Shown piece after piece: positions 34,388 to 45,029 of a DNA stretch of 64,000 nt (positions within the stretch are counted from its first letter, which is position 1; each line of letters opens with the position of its first letter). Position numbers and translations under genes: made by a program. The stretch covers positions 4,030,001 to 4,094,000 of the forward strand of contig NZ_CP054690.1 in NCBI RefSeq assembly GCF_013348805.1, in the 5' to 3' direction. The stretch is from Rhodococcus sp. W8901 (GTDB lineage Bacteria; Actinomycetota; Actinomycetes; Mycobacteriales; Mycobacteriaceae). A model generated the notes under the pieces. It ran no database searches. It saw nothing but the letters and a program-made list of their open reading frames with translations, and had not been told where the DNA came from.

Positions 34388-35575
34388 TCAGTAGACGGGA
34401 AGCGACGGATCGACCTGCTGCGCCCACGCGATGACGCCGCCCTGCAGATGCACCGCGTCGGCGAAACCCGCCTTGCGGATCGCGGCGAGGGCCTCGGCCG
34501 ATCGGATACCGGTCTTGCAGTGCAGCACGATGCGCTTGTCCTGCGGCAGATCCGCGAGGGCCTCGCCGGACAAGATGCGCCCCTTGGGGATCAGCGTCGC
34601 ACCGGGCAGGTGCACGATGTCCCACTCCACCGGTTCCCGCACGTCGACGATCGCGATGTCGGCACCCGAGTCGATCAGCTCCCGCAGTTCGATCGGCGTG
34701 ATCGTGGACTCCCGATCGGCGTCGGTGACGGCCTCCACACCGCAGAACGCGTCGTAGTCGATCAGTTCGGTGACCGGCACCCGGTCGGGGTCGCGGCTCA
34801 GCTTCACGGTGCGGTAATTCATCGCCAGCGCGTCGTAGATCATCAACCGACCCAGCAGCGAATCGCCGATGCCGGTGATCAGCTTGATCGCCTCGGTCGC
34901 CATGATCGATCCGATCGACGCGCACAGCACACCGAGCACGCCGCCCTCCGCGCACGACGGCACCGTCCCCGGCGGCGGCGCCTCCGGGTAGAGGTCGCGC
35001 AGCGTGATGCCGGTGACGCCGTAGCCGTCGGGCGCGGCGTCCCAGAACAGCGACACCTGCCCCTCGAAGCGGTAGATCGAGCCCCACACGTACGGTCGGC
35101 CGGCCAGGACGGCAGCATCGTTGACGAGGTAGCGGGTGGCGAAGTTGTCGGCGCCGTCGAGGATCAGGTCGTACTCGCCGAACAACTCGACCGCGTTGGA
35201 CGCCTCGAGCCGGAACTCGTGCAGGCGCACGTCGACGTGCGGATTGATCTCCCGGATCTTCTCCCGCGCGCTCTGCGCCTTGGACCGTCCGATGTCGGCG
35301 GTGCCGTGGATGACCTGGCGCTGCAGATTGGACTCGTCGACGACGTCGAAGTCGACGATGCCGATCGTGCCGACACCGGCCGCGGCGAGGTACATCAGTG
35401 TGGGCGAGCCCAACCCGCCGGCGCCGATCACGAGTACGCGGGCGTTCTTGAGCCGCTTCTGCCCGCTAGTCCCCACGTTCGGGATGATCAGGTGTCGGCT
35501 GTACCGCGCGACCTCGTCGCGGCTCAACTCCCCTGCGGGTTCGACCAGTGGGGGAAGCTGACTACTCGCGGGCAC
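34388..35575 (-). CDS. moeZ: MoeZ: ThiF-type adenylyltransferase with rhodanese domain
   Basis: A 395-residue protein. GTG 35575 (VPASSQLPPLVEP) has AGGAG six bases upstream and matches the N-terminus remembered for mycobacterial MoeB1/MoeZ. The E1-like domain has VLVIGAGGLGSPTLMYLAAAGVG, VDFDVVDESNLQRQ and DGADNFATRYLVND. The C-terminal rhodanese domain carries the active cysteine in LHCKTGIRSAEA. It activates and thiolates ubiquitin-like sulfur carriers. In M. tuberculosis it serves CysO (cysteine synthesis) and MoaD-type proteins (molybdopterin), linking it to the Mo enzymes elsewhere in this window. Confidence 0.93.
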   Translation of the reverse strand: MPASSQLPPLVEPAGELSRDEVARYSRHLIIPNVGTSGQKRLKNARVLVIGAGGLGSPTLMYLAAAGVGTIGIVDFDVVDESNLQRQVIHGTADIGRSKAQSAREKIREINPHVDVRLHEFRLEASNAVELFGEYDLILDGADNFATRYLVNDAAVLAGRPYVWGSIYRFEGQVSLFWDAAPDGYGVTGITLRDLYPEAPPPGTVPSCAEGGVLGVLCASIGSIMATEAIKLITGIGDSLLGRLMIYDALAMNYRTVKLSRDPDRVPVTELIDYDAFCGVEAVTDADRESTITPIELRELIDSGADIAIVDVREPVEWDIVHLPGATLIPKGRILSGEALADLPQDKRIVLHCKTGIRSAEALAAIRKAGFADAVHLQGGVIAWAQQVDPSLPVY

Positions 35576-35616
35576 CGCACACTCCTGACATCGACCGTTC
35601 AACGCTCGCATCCAGC

Positions 35617-36387
35617 CTAGGCCGTCGGGAACCGCACCTCGAGGTCGATCGGATCCGCGACCACGACGTCGGCTCCCGCCTCGCGCAGCGCGGCGGCGTG
35701 ATGCGTCCGGTCGACGCCGACGACCACCCCGAACGACCCGCGGCGGCCCGCCTCGACGCCTGAGAGAGCATCCTCGAGCACGACGCACTGCGACGGCGCC
35801 AGACCCAGCCGCCTCGCGCCCTCGAGATACGTCGCGGGGTCGGGCTTGCCGGCCAGGGACAGCCGGTCGACGTCGATGCCGTCGACGCGGGCGTCGAAGC
35901 TGTCGGCCAGTCCCGCCGCCGTCAGCACCCGATTCGCGTTGCGGCTCGCCGTCACCAGCGCAACGGGGACGTGCGCGGCGCGCAACCGTTCGATCAGTGT
36001 CACGGTCCCCGGGAAGGCATCCACGCCGTTCTCGTCGAGTTCGTGCAGGAACAGCGCATCCTTGCGGGCCGCGAGCCCGCACACGGTGTGTGCCTCCGGC
36101 GGATCCGACGGGTCACCGTGCGGGATGTCGATCGACCGCGACGCGAGGAACGACGCGACCCCGTCGACCCGCGGCCGGCCGTCGACGTAGTTGACGTAGT
36201 CGTCCGCGGTGAAGTGCGCCTCGCCCTTGCCGCGTTCGTCGAGGAACTCGTCGAACAGCCGGCTCCAGGCCCGGGCGTGGACCCGCGCGGTGTCGGTGAC
36301 GACGCCGTCCATGTCGAACAGGAACCCGGCGCAGGCGGTGTCACCGATGTGGACGACGGGCGGGCTCGAGGACGATGCGACAGACAC
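35617..36387 (-). CDS. HAD-superfamily hydrolase, beta-phosphoglucomutase-like
   Basis: A 256-residue HAD-IA enzyme. Motif I is FLFDMDGVVTDTA (nucleophile and general acid Asp), motif II LVTASRN, motif III AGKPDPATYLEGARRLG and motif IV VLEDALSGVEAG. The cap domain includes RPRVDGVASFLASR, characteristic of the beta-phosphoglucomutase family that often works with maltose or trehalose phosphorylases. No such phosphorylase is next to it. The start at 36387 (MSVASSSSPP) follows the DUF3152 end by 28 bp on the same strand. It is an extra gene relative to the mycobacterial order. Confidence 0.85.
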   Translation of the reverse strand: MSVASSSSPPVVHIGDTACAGFLFDMDGVVTDTARVHARAWSRLFDEFLDERGKGEAHFTADDYVNYVDGRPRVDGVASFLASRSIDIPHGDPSDPPEAHTVCGLAARKDALFLHELDENGVDAFPGTVTLIERLRAAHVPVALVTASRNANRVLTAAGLADSFDARVDGIDVDRLSLAGKPDPATYLEGARRLGLAPSQCVVLEDALSGVEAGRRGSFGVVVGVDRTHHAAALREAGADVVVADPIDLEVRFPTA

Positions 36388-36415
36388 AGCCGGCCCCTCC
36401 TTCTCGGATCCTTGC

Positions 36416-38493
<2,078 letters not shown>

Positions 38494-38513
38494 CCGGGAC
38501 CGGCACTTCCGAT

Positions 38514-38562
38514 CACACACGAAGGGCGCGCAGTCGAGATGACTGCGCGCCCTTCGTGTGTG
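38514..38562. terminator. Bidirectional terminator, TetR / DUF3107
   Basis: A perfect 22-bp stem (arms 38514-38535 and 38541-38562) with a five-base loop, between the convergent TetR and DUF3107 genes and nine bases before the DUF3107 stop. It can act on both strands. Confidence 0.88.
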
Positions 38563-38570
38563 TCTCGGTT

Positions 38571-38810
38571 CTAGCTCGTAGCCGCGAAGCCGACCTTGCG
38601 ACTGTCCGACGGGCCGATCTCCACGTAGGTGATCCGTCCCGCCTGCACCAGGAACTTGCGTCCCTTGTCGTCGACGAGCGCGAGAACACCGTCAGCCTTG
38701 CCGGCGACCGCGTCCTTCACGAGCGCCTCCACCTCGTCGGGCGACTGGGCGCTGTTGACGACGAGCTCACGCGGGCTGTCAGTTACACCGATCTTGACCT
38801 CCACGGTCAA
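38571..38810 (-). CDS. DUF3107 small protein (TB9.4 family)
   Basis: A 79-residue protein, MTVEVKIGVTDSPRELVV..., matching the DUF3107 family of small actinobacterial proteins (Rv3208A/TB9.4, from memory). It is rich in short beta-strand-like segments (VEVKIGV, GVLALVDDKGRKFLV, RITYVEIGP). No catalytic motif is visible and the function is unknown. It lies beside the TetR gene in mycobacteria too. The 100-bp gap to the next gene (38811-38910) shows nothing recognisable. Confidence 0.88.
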   Translation of the reverse strand: MTVEVKIGVTDSPRELVVNSAQSPDEVEALVKDAVAGKADGVLALVDDKGRKFLVQAGRITYVEIGPSDSRKVGFAATS

Positions 38811-38910
38811 CCTCCGAACTCTCCGAGCGCTTTCAGCTGTCTCGGCCAGATTAGTGCAGCACCGACCGGTCCAGCCCGCTGCGGCGCTGTGCTGTCAGCG
38901 AACAGTCGCC

Positions 38911-39591
38911 TCAGTGCAGGCCCAGCACCGCCATGCGCTCGGAATGCTTGGCCTGCATGTTGTCGAACAGCGCGGCCACACCGTTGAGGCTGCCGGTCGC
39001 GTTCATCACCAGGTCGGTCAGTTCCTCGCGCTGGGCCAGCACGAACTGTGCCTGCGTGATCGCCTCGCCGAGCAACCGCCGACCCCACAGCATCAGGCGA
39101 TCCTTCTCGGTCTTGCTCGCCGTGACCGCCGCCCGCACTTCCTGCACGACGAACTCGGAGTGCCCCACCTCGGCGAGGACCTCGCGGACGATGCCGCCGA
39201 CCGCGGGGTCGAGGGAGTGCGCGATCTCACGGTAGAAGTCGGCGGCGATACCGTCACCGACATATGCCTTGACCAGCGACTCCAGCCACGTCGACGGGTC
39301 GGTCGACGCGTGGTATGCGTCGAGGGCGCGCACGAACGGATCCATCGCCGCGTAGATCTCGAGGCCGCGATCGGTCAGCGCCGCCTGGAGGGTCTCGAAG
39401 TGTGCCATCTCGGCCGCGGCCATGCTCGCGAAGGCCACCCGCCCCTGCAGCGTGGGCGCCATCTGGGCGTCCTCCGCAAGTCGGTAGAACGCGGAGATCT
39501 CACCGTAGGCGAGAACCGCGAACAGTTCGCCCACACCGGGGTGATCGGCGGCAATGGTCGGCACGGACGACGTGGACGAATCGGCTCCCAT
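38911..39591 (-). CDS. Ferritin-like diiron-fold protein
   Basis: A 226-residue helical protein starting at ATG 39591 (MGADSSTSSV); the longer frame to 40209 is antisense to the helicase leader. Helices contain the carboxylate/histidine pattern of ferritin-like proteins: FAVLAYGEISAFYRLA, ASMAAAEMAHFETLQ (E..H), VGDGIAADFYREIA and VLAEVGHSEFVV. This resembles MiaE-like tRNA hydroxylase folds and the Rv3210c family. Whether a metal site is complete cannot be judged without a structure. The start lacks an obvious ribosome site. Confidence 0.78.
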   Translation of the reverse strand: MGADSSTSSVPTIAADHPGVGELFAVLAYGEISAFYRLAEDAQMAPTLQGRVAFASMAAAEMAHFETLQAALTDRGLEIYAAMDPFVRALDAYHASTDPSTWLESLVKAYVGDGIAADFYREIAHSLDPAVGGIVREVLAEVGHSEFVVQEVRAAVTASKTEKDRLMLWGRRLLGEAITQAQFVLAQREELTDLVMNATGSLNGVAALFDNMQAKHSERMAVLGLH

Positions 39592-39695
39592 GACGCCACA
39601 GCCTAATCCGTGCGTCCGGCTCAGCTTCCCTGACGGGACACGCCGAGAATCGTGATCTGCGCCATGCATGTGCGGGGTTCCTTCGCCCCGGCCGC

Positions 39696-39701
39696 TACAA
39701 T
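39696..39701 (+). promoter_or_regulatory. Candidate -10 box for rhlE
   Basis: TACAAT at 39696-39701 fits the actinobacterial -10 consensus TANNNT. No strong -35 lies 17-18 bp upstream. Transcription would begin near 39708, giving rhlE an untranslated leader close to 300 bases. Confidence 0.5.
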
Positions 39702-40003
39702 TGCCACGGGAGACCGTTATTTCCGCCGCAGTTCCGCGTTTCGGGGCCGACGATCCGAACTCGATTTCGTACGCGATCCGGACTGATTCGCACGCGGCTC
39801 GGACACGGACTCCTGTAGATAATGTGCGCGCACCTGATCGACGGCGCCCGCCGCGTCTCGCCGAGATCGACACCGATCTCCGCGCTGAGACGAGGGCCTG
39901 CAACACGGCCGGGGCACCGATACAAGAGGGCACCGACATCGGCCGACTTACGGCCTGGCCCCTTACCTCGTGCGTGCGTGCCGATACGAGGAAGGCCAGT
40001 TCC
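39702..40003 (+). other. Long leader of the rhlE helicase gene
   Basis: The 380-bp region between the ferritin-like gene and the helicase holds the TACAAT box, then about 300 bases of presumed 5' leader. An ATG at 39822 opens a 61-codon frame whose TGA (40005-40007) overlaps the proposed CTG start of the helicase. I cannot show that this frame is translated. Confidence 0.4.
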
Positions 40004-41620
40004 CTGAGCAAGATCACGATCGACCACGAAGACGACGCAACCGAGACCACCCTGTCCGCGCAGCTGGACGAGACGCACACCCCGCCGACCTTCGGCGAGC
40101 TCGGCGTCCGGGACGAGATCGTCAAGGCGCTCGCCGAGATCGGCATCGAGCGCACCTTCGCCATCCAGGAGCTCACGCTCCCCCTCGCCCTCGCCGGCGA
40201 CGACCTCATCGGTCAGGCCCGCACCGGTATGGGTAAGACCTTCGGCTTCGGCGTCCCGCTGCTGCACCGGGTGGCCACCACCGATTCCGGCACCACCCCC
40301 CTCGACGGCACCCCCCGCGCGCTCGTGATCGTGCCGACGCGCGAGCTGTGCATCCAGGTCACCCAGGACCTCGAGAACGCGGCCAAGTACCTCAAGGCCG
40401 GCAAGAAGCCGCTCCAGGTCCTCTCGATCTACGGCGGTCGCCCCTATGAGCAGCAGATCGACGCGCTCCGCAAGGGCGTCGACGTCATCGTCGGCACCCC
40501 GGGCCGTCTGCTGGACCTCGCCAACCAGGGCCACCTGATTCTCGGCAAGGTCGGCGTCCTGGTCCTCGACGAGGCCGACGAGATGCTCGACCTGGGCTTC
40601 CTCCCCGACATCGAGCGCATCCTCGGTATGGTCCCGGACAAGCGTCAGACCATGCTGTTCTCGGCCACCATGCCGGGTCCGATCATCACGCTCGCCCGCA
40701 CGTTCCTCACCCAGCCCACGCACATCCGCGCCGAGGAGCCGGAGTCGTCCGCGGTGCACGAGCGCACCAGTCAGCACATCTACCGCGCCCACGCGCTGGA
40801 CAAGGCCGAGATGGTCGCCCGCGTGCTGCAGGCCGAGGGCCGCGGCGCGACGATGATCTTCACTCGCACCAAGCGCACCGCGCAGAAGGTCGCGGACGAC
40901 CTGAACGAGCGCGGCTTCAACGTCGGCGCCGTCCACGGCGACCTCGGCCAGATCGCCCGCGAGAAGGCCCTCAAGGCCTTCCGCAGCGGCAAGGTGGACG
41001 TGCTCGTCGCGACCGATGTCGCGGCCCGCGGTATCGACATCGACGACGTCACCCACGTCATCAACTACCAGTGCCCCGAGGACGAGAAGACCTACGTGCA
41101 CCGCATCGGCCGCACCGGGCGCGCGGGCCGCACCGGTACCGCGATCACGCTGGTGGACTGGGACGACATCCCCCGCTGGCAGCTGATCGACAAGGCACTC
41201 GATCTCGGTGTCGCCGAGCCCGTCGAGACCTACTCGAGCTCCCCGCACCTGTACGAGGAGCTGGGGATCCCGACTGACGCCAAGGGCACGATCCGCAAGC
41301 CGCGGGCCGAGCGCGCCGAGTCGGCCGAGAAGCCCGCGCGTGCGGCCGCCGACGGTGAGAAGTCCGAGAAGTCGGATGCCCCCAAGCGCACCCGCAGCCG
41401 TCGCCGTACGCGCGCCGGCAAGGCCACCGACGGTTCCGCAGCGGCCGCCGAGAAGTCGACCGAGGGCAACGAGACCGCGTCGACGAGTGCGCCCACCGCG
41501 GGACCGGCGTCCGACGACGCCGCCGCACCCCGTCGTCGCCGTCGTCGTCGCCGCACGTCCGCAGGAACCGACGGCCAGACCGGCGCGGAGCCGGTGAGCG
41601 TCTCGGCAGCAGCCGAGTAG
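40004..41620 (+). CDS. rhlE: DEAD-box RNA helicase, RhlE-like
   Basis: A DEAD-box helicase of about 538 residues. Motifs in order: Q motif FAIQELTLPLAL, motif I ARTGMGKT, Ia PTRELCIQ, GG, Ib TPGRLLDL, II DEAD (VLDEADEMLDLGF), III SAT, IV MIFTRTKRTA, V TDVAARGIDID, VI HRIGRTGRAGR. The basic C-terminal tail (TRSRRRTRAGKA, RRRRRRRRTS) suits RNA binding. The best ribosome site, GAGGAAGG, is eight bases before a CTG at 40004. The nearest usual start is GTG 39974, which has no such site, so the start is uncertain. It matches Rv3211 by order and sequence and probably acts in ribosome assembly or RNA decay. Confidence 0.93.
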   Translation: MSKITIDHEDDATETTLSAQLDETHTPPTFGELGVRDEIVKALAEIGIERTFAIQELTLPLALAGDDLIGQARTGMGKTFGFGVPLLHRVATTDSGTTPLDGTPRALVIVPTRELCIQVTQDLENAAKYLKAGKKPLQVLSIYGGRPYEQQIDALRKGVDVIVGTPGRLLDLANQGHLILGKVGVLVLDEADEMLDLGFLPDIERILGMVPDKRQTMLFSATMPGPIITLARTFLTQPTHIRAEEPESSAVHERTSQHIYRAHALDKAEMVARVLQAEGRGATMIFTRTKRTAQKVADDLNERGFNVGAVHGDLGQIAREKALKAFRSGKVDVLVATDVAARGIDIDDVTHVINYQCPEDEKTYVHRIGRTGRAGRTGTAITLVDWDDIPRWQLIDKALDLGVAEPVETYSSSPHLYEELGIPTDAKGTIRKPRAERAESAEKPARAAADGEKSEKSDAPKRTRSRRRTRAGKATDGSAAAAEKSTEGNETASTSAPTAGPASDDAAAPRRRRRRRRTSAGTDGQTGAEPVSVSAAAE

Positions 41621-41641
41621 GCCCGAGGTAGTCTGCCACCT

Positions 41642-42856
41642 GTGCTGGCACCCGAGCGTCGTACTCGTCTGGACGTCGCCGTCGCCGCGATCATCGCGAT
41701 CGTCGTCGCGATCGCCGCGGCGGTGATCTGGATCCGGAGCGACGCTCGGGGTACCACCTCCATCACCTCGGATACCCCTGCGGCAGAGGTCGATACGGCC
41801 CTGTCGCCGCCGGAGTCGCTCGACGAGATCTGGCGAGCGGACAGCCCCGAGACCACCGCTCCCCTCGTCTCGGCCGGAGTCGTCGCGACCGCGGACGGCG
41901 GGACCGTCACCGGCCGCGACCGGCTGACCGGCGCCGAGCTGTGGCGGTACCAGCGGGACATGCCACTGTGCGGTGCGATCGGCGCATGGAACACCGTGGT
42001 CGCGGTCTATCGCGATCAGCGTGGCTGCAGCCAGGTCACCCAGCTCGACGGGGCGACCGGCGAACGGAAGGCACAGCGCTCGAGCGATGCCGACGACGAG
42101 GTGACGCTGTCCTACGACGGCACCTACGTCGTCTCCCGAGGCTCCGAGCGGATGGAACTGTGGCGCTCGGACCTGGTGCGCACCCTCGAGTTCGGACGGG
42201 TCGACGCGCCCATCAATCCCGGCAAGCAGCCGCACCCCGGCTGCGAACTGCGCTCCGCCGCGGCCGGCGGTACCCGGGTCTCGGTGCTGATGGACTGCCC
42301 GGGCGAGGCCGCCGACCGGCTCAGCGTCCTCGACGCAGCCCCCAAGGACAATCAGGAGCCCCAGGAGTTCGGGACGATCCTGCTCACCGGGCCCGGCTCC
42401 GACTCGCCGGGCGCCCGCCTCATCGCGGCGTCGGGCGATCACACCGCGGTGTATCTGCCTGCCGGCCCGGTCAGCGGCCCCCGCTACGCCGTTCACGACG
42501 GCACCGGAAACGAAGTCGCGTCCTACCCTGTCACCGGTGAGGTGAGCCCACATGCCACGGCCGCGCGCAACGGTTCGGTGTTCACGTGGTGGACGGGCTC
42601 GGAACTGATCGCCCTGTCCACCAGCGAACTCGCGCCCCGCTGGACGTTTCCCGGGGCGCTGGGTCCCGGCGCGATCATGGCGGGTTCGCTCCTGGTCCCC
42701 GTGCCCGGGGGGATCGCGGTGCTCGATCCGGCCACCGGTGTGGAGCAGCGGCGGATTCCGGTGACCCGCGACAGCGACGCCGTCCCCATCGCGACCGCTG
42801 TCGTCGGCGACGTCGTCCTGGAACAACGCGGCGGCGAGGTCGTCGCGCTCCGCTGA
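41642..42856 (+). CDS. Membrane-anchored PQQ-like beta-propeller protein
   Basis: A 404-residue protein (Rv3212 family). Start GTG 41642. One membrane helix (VAVAAIIAIVVAIAAAVIWI) follows a short basic N-terminus, so the rest is outside. The body shows repeated blade-like segments such as GTVTGRDRLTGAELWRYQRD, QLDGATGERK and IAVLDPATGVEQRRIPV, typical of PQQ/YncE-like propellers that bind proteins rather than PQQ. Cysteines pair plausibly (CGAIG/GCSQ, GCELR/MDCPG). The role is unknown. It lies 21 bp after rhlE and is likely cotranscribed. Confidence 0.8.
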   Translation: MLAPERRTRLDVAVAAIIAIVVAIAAAVIWIRSDARGTTSITSDTPAAEVDTALSPPESLDEIWRADSPETTAPLVSAGVVATADGGTVTGRDRLTGAELWRYQRDMPLCGAIGAWNTVVAVYRDQRGCSQVTQLDGATGERKAQRSSDADDEVTLSYDGTYVVSRGSERMELWRSDLVRTLEFGRVDAPINPGKQPHPGCELRSAAAGGTRVSVLMDCPGEAADRLSVLDAAPKDNQEPQEFGTILLTGPGSDSPGARLIAASGDHTAVYLPAGPVSGPRYAVHDGTGNEVASYPVTGEVSPHATAARNGSVFTWWTGSELIALSTSELAPRWTFPGALGPGAIMAGSLLVPVPGGIAVLDPATGVEQRRIPVTRDSDAVPIATAVVGDVVLEQRGGEVVALR

Positions 42857-42906
42857 CCCCCACCGATTCCCGCACCCCCTCGGGTGCAACATGTTCTAAT
42901 TCCGGG

Positions 42907-43731
42907 ATGTCGAACATCGTCGTCACCGGCGCGGCCTCGGGCATCGGCGCCGCCACGGTCAACCTCCTGCGCACCTCCGGACACGACGTCGTCGGGGTGG
43001 ATCTGGCGGGCACCGAGATCACCGCGGACCTGTCCACCCGCGACGGGCGGACGCAGGCCGCGGCAGCTGTCGTCGAGGCCACCGGCGGGGTCCTCGACGC
43101 CGCGGTGTGCTGCGCGGGCCGCGGCCCGCTGTCGTCCTACACCGGCGGAGAGTTGGTGGCGGTCAACTACTTCGGTGTCGTCGACTTCCTGAACGAGCTG
43201 CGTCCGGTCCTCGCGCGCGCCGAGCGGTCGTACGCCGTCGCGATCTCGTCGAGCAGCACCAGCACGCAACCCGGCATCCCCGAGCACATCGTGGCGTCCT
43301 GCCTGGCCGGGGCCGAGGACGAGGCCGTCGCGCTCGGCGACGAGGTGGGCGCCATCCCCGCCTACCCGGCATCGAAGCTCGCGTTGGCACGGTGGGTGCG
43401 GCGCCAGGCGGTGACGCCGGAGTGGATCGGCTCGGGCATCCGTCTCAACGCCGTCGCTCCGGGCATGATCGACACCCCGATGACGTCCGGTCCCGACCTC
43501 GACCCGGAACTGGCGAAGGCCCTGGACTTCTATCCGGTCCCGATCGGACGTCGCGGGCGCCCCGAGGAGATCGCCGCCCTGATCTCATTCCTGGTGGGCG
43601 ACACCGCGTCCCTGCTGTGCGGCAGCGTCCTGTTCGCCGACGGCGGCACGGACGCGCTACTGCGGCAGGCCGATTGGCCGGCGGTCTGGGAGCCGACACC
43701 CGAGGATCTGACCCGCCACTTCGCGCGCTGA
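42907..43731 (+). CDS. Short-chain dehydrogenase/reductase
   Basis: A 274-residue SDR. ATG 42907 begins MSNIVVTGAASGIGAATVNLL, so the nucleotide-binding TGxxxGIG motif is at residues 7-14. The catalytic Tyr-Lys is YPASK, with an upstream serine run SSSSTS. The insertion between that serine and the Tyr (CLAGAEDEAVALGDEVGAIPA) and the C-terminal GRRGRPEEIAALISFLVGDTASLLCGSVLFADGG recall 3-alpha-hydroxysteroid dehydrogenase and coniferyl-alcohol dehydrogenase types. The substrate is not known. This gene and the M20 enzyme next to it are insertions relative to mycobacteria. Confidence 0.88.
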   Translation: MSNIVVTGAASGIGAATVNLLRTSGHDVVGVDLAGTEITADLSTRDGRTQAAAAVVEATGGVLDAAVCCAGRGPLSSYTGGELVAVNYFGVVDFLNELRPVLARAERSYAVAISSSSTSTQPGIPEHIVASCLAGAEDEAVALGDEVGAIPAYPASKLALARWVRRQAVTPEWIGSGIRLNAVAPGMIDTPMTSGPDLDPELAKALDFYPVPIGRRGRPEEIAALISFLVGDTASLLCGSVLFADGGTDALLRQADWPAVWEPTPEDLTRHFAR

Positions 43732-43777
43732 CCTACGCTGGTGGTCGGCACCGTCCCCGACCGAGCGAGGTTGCGTG

Positions 43778-45013
43778 ATGACCGGACCCGACACCTCCCA
43801 CACCGCGCCGTGGCTGGCAGACTTCTACCGCGACCTGCACCGGCACCCGGAACTGTCGTTTGCGGAGACCCGGACCGCGGACCGGATCGCGACGAAGCTC
43901 GGCGAATTGGGCATCGACACCACGACCGGGGTCGGCGGGACCGGGGTCGTGGGCATGATCCGCAACGGCGACGGCCCCACCGCCTTGCTGCGGGCCGACA
44001 TGGATGCGCTGCCGGTCGAGGAGAAGACCGGACTGCCCTACGCCAGCACGGTCCGCGCGACCGACCCCGACGGCCGGGAGGTCCCCGTCGCGCACGCGTG
44101 CGGACACGACATGCACGTGACCTGCCTGCTCGGGGCACTGGAAGTGCTGGTGAACGAACAGGATTCGTGGTCCGGCACGGTAATGGCGGTGTTCCAGCCC
44201 GCCGAGGAACTCGGCTCCGGGTCGCAGGCGATGGTCGACGACAGCCTGTTCGAGCGGTTCGGCACCCCTGACGTCGTGCTCGGCCAGCACATCGCACCCC
44301 TGCCCGCCGGGATGCTCGCGGCCCACCCGGGCCCCGCGTTCGCCGGCGCGGACTCGCTGCGGGTCCTGCTACACGGCACCGGCTCACACGGGTCGATGCC
44401 CCAAGAGTCCGTCGACCCGGTTGTCATGGCGGCCGCAACGGTCCTGCGCCTGCAGACCGTGGTCTCGCGCACGGTGGCGCCGACCGACACGGTCGTGGTC
44501 ACGGTCGGTTCGCTCCAGGCCGGCACCAAGGCGAACGTGATTCCCGACGACGCCGAACTGAAACTCAACATCCGCACATACGACCCGGACGTACGCACCC
44601 GGGTCCTCGACTCGATCACCCGGATCGTCGAGGCGGAGGCGGCGGCGTCGAACGCGCCGAAGAAGCCCGAGATCTCCCCGATCGATTCGTTTCCCGTCCT
44701 GGTCAACGATGGCGACGCCGTCGCCCGAACGACGGCCGCCTTCCGCCGCCGGTTCGGCGACGACAAGGTGACCGATCCCGGCGCGGGGGCGGCGAGCGAG
44801 GACGTCGGCGTCTTCGCGACCGCGTCGGGCGCCCCGATCTGTTACTGGATTCTCGGCGGCGCGGACCCCGCGATCTTCGCGAAGGCCGCCGCGGCGGGCA
44901 CCACCCCTGTCCTGCCGCCCAACCACTCGCCGTACTACGCACCGGTGATCGAACCGACGATCACGATGGGCGTCTCGGCCCTCGTGACTGCCGCCCGGGA
45001 CTGGCTGGACTGA
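43778..45013 (+). CDS. M20-family amidohydrolase/peptidase
   Basis: A 411-residue metal-dependent amidohydrolase. ATG 43778 is preferred because GAGG lies seven bases upstream; GTG 43775 is adjacent. Metal ligands appear in LLRADMDALPVEE, AHACGHDMH, QPAEELGSGS and GQHIAPLPAG, with a late His in NHSPYYAP. GTGSHGSMPQESVDPV marks the dimerisation-domain histidine. These features define the hippurate/N-acyl-amino-acid amidohydrolase branch (AmiA/HipO-like). It is cytoplasmic, with no signal peptide. The natural amide substrate cannot be assigned. Confidence 0.9.
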   Translation: MTGPDTSHTAPWLADFYRDLHRHPELSFAETRTADRIATKLGELGIDTTTGVGGTGVVGMIRNGDGPTALLRADMDALPVEEKTGLPYASTVRATDPDGREVPVAHACGHDMHVTCLLGALEVLVNEQDSWSGTVMAVFQPAEELGSGSQAMVDDSLFERFGTPDVVLGQHIAPLPAGMLAAHPGPAFAGADSLRVLLHGTGSHGSMPQESVDPVVMAAATVLRLQTVVSRTVAPTDTVVVTVGSLQAGTKANVIPDDAELKLNIRTYDPDVRTRVLDSITRIVEAEAAASNAPKKPEISPIDSFPVLVNDGDAVARTTAAFRRRFGDDKVTDPGAGAASEDVGVFATASGAPICYWILGGADPAIFAKAAAAGTTPVLPPNHSPYYAPVIEPTITMGVSALVTAARDWLD

Positions 45014-45029
45014 CCCGGCAGCGGGTCAG
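45010..45029. terminator. Compact hairpin spanning two convergent stop codons
   Basis: CTGACCCG-GCAG-CGGGTCAG, an 8-bp stem with a four-base loop. The left arm contains the TGA of the M20 gene and the right arm the TGA of the ParA gene on the other strand. Confidence 0.6.

Noticed and set aside
39695-42892. 1065-codon open frame on the minus strand opposite rhlE and the propeller gene
   Set aside because: It is antisense to two well-supported genes, has low-complexity Arg/Gly/Val-rich sequence without domains, and is expected at this GC content.
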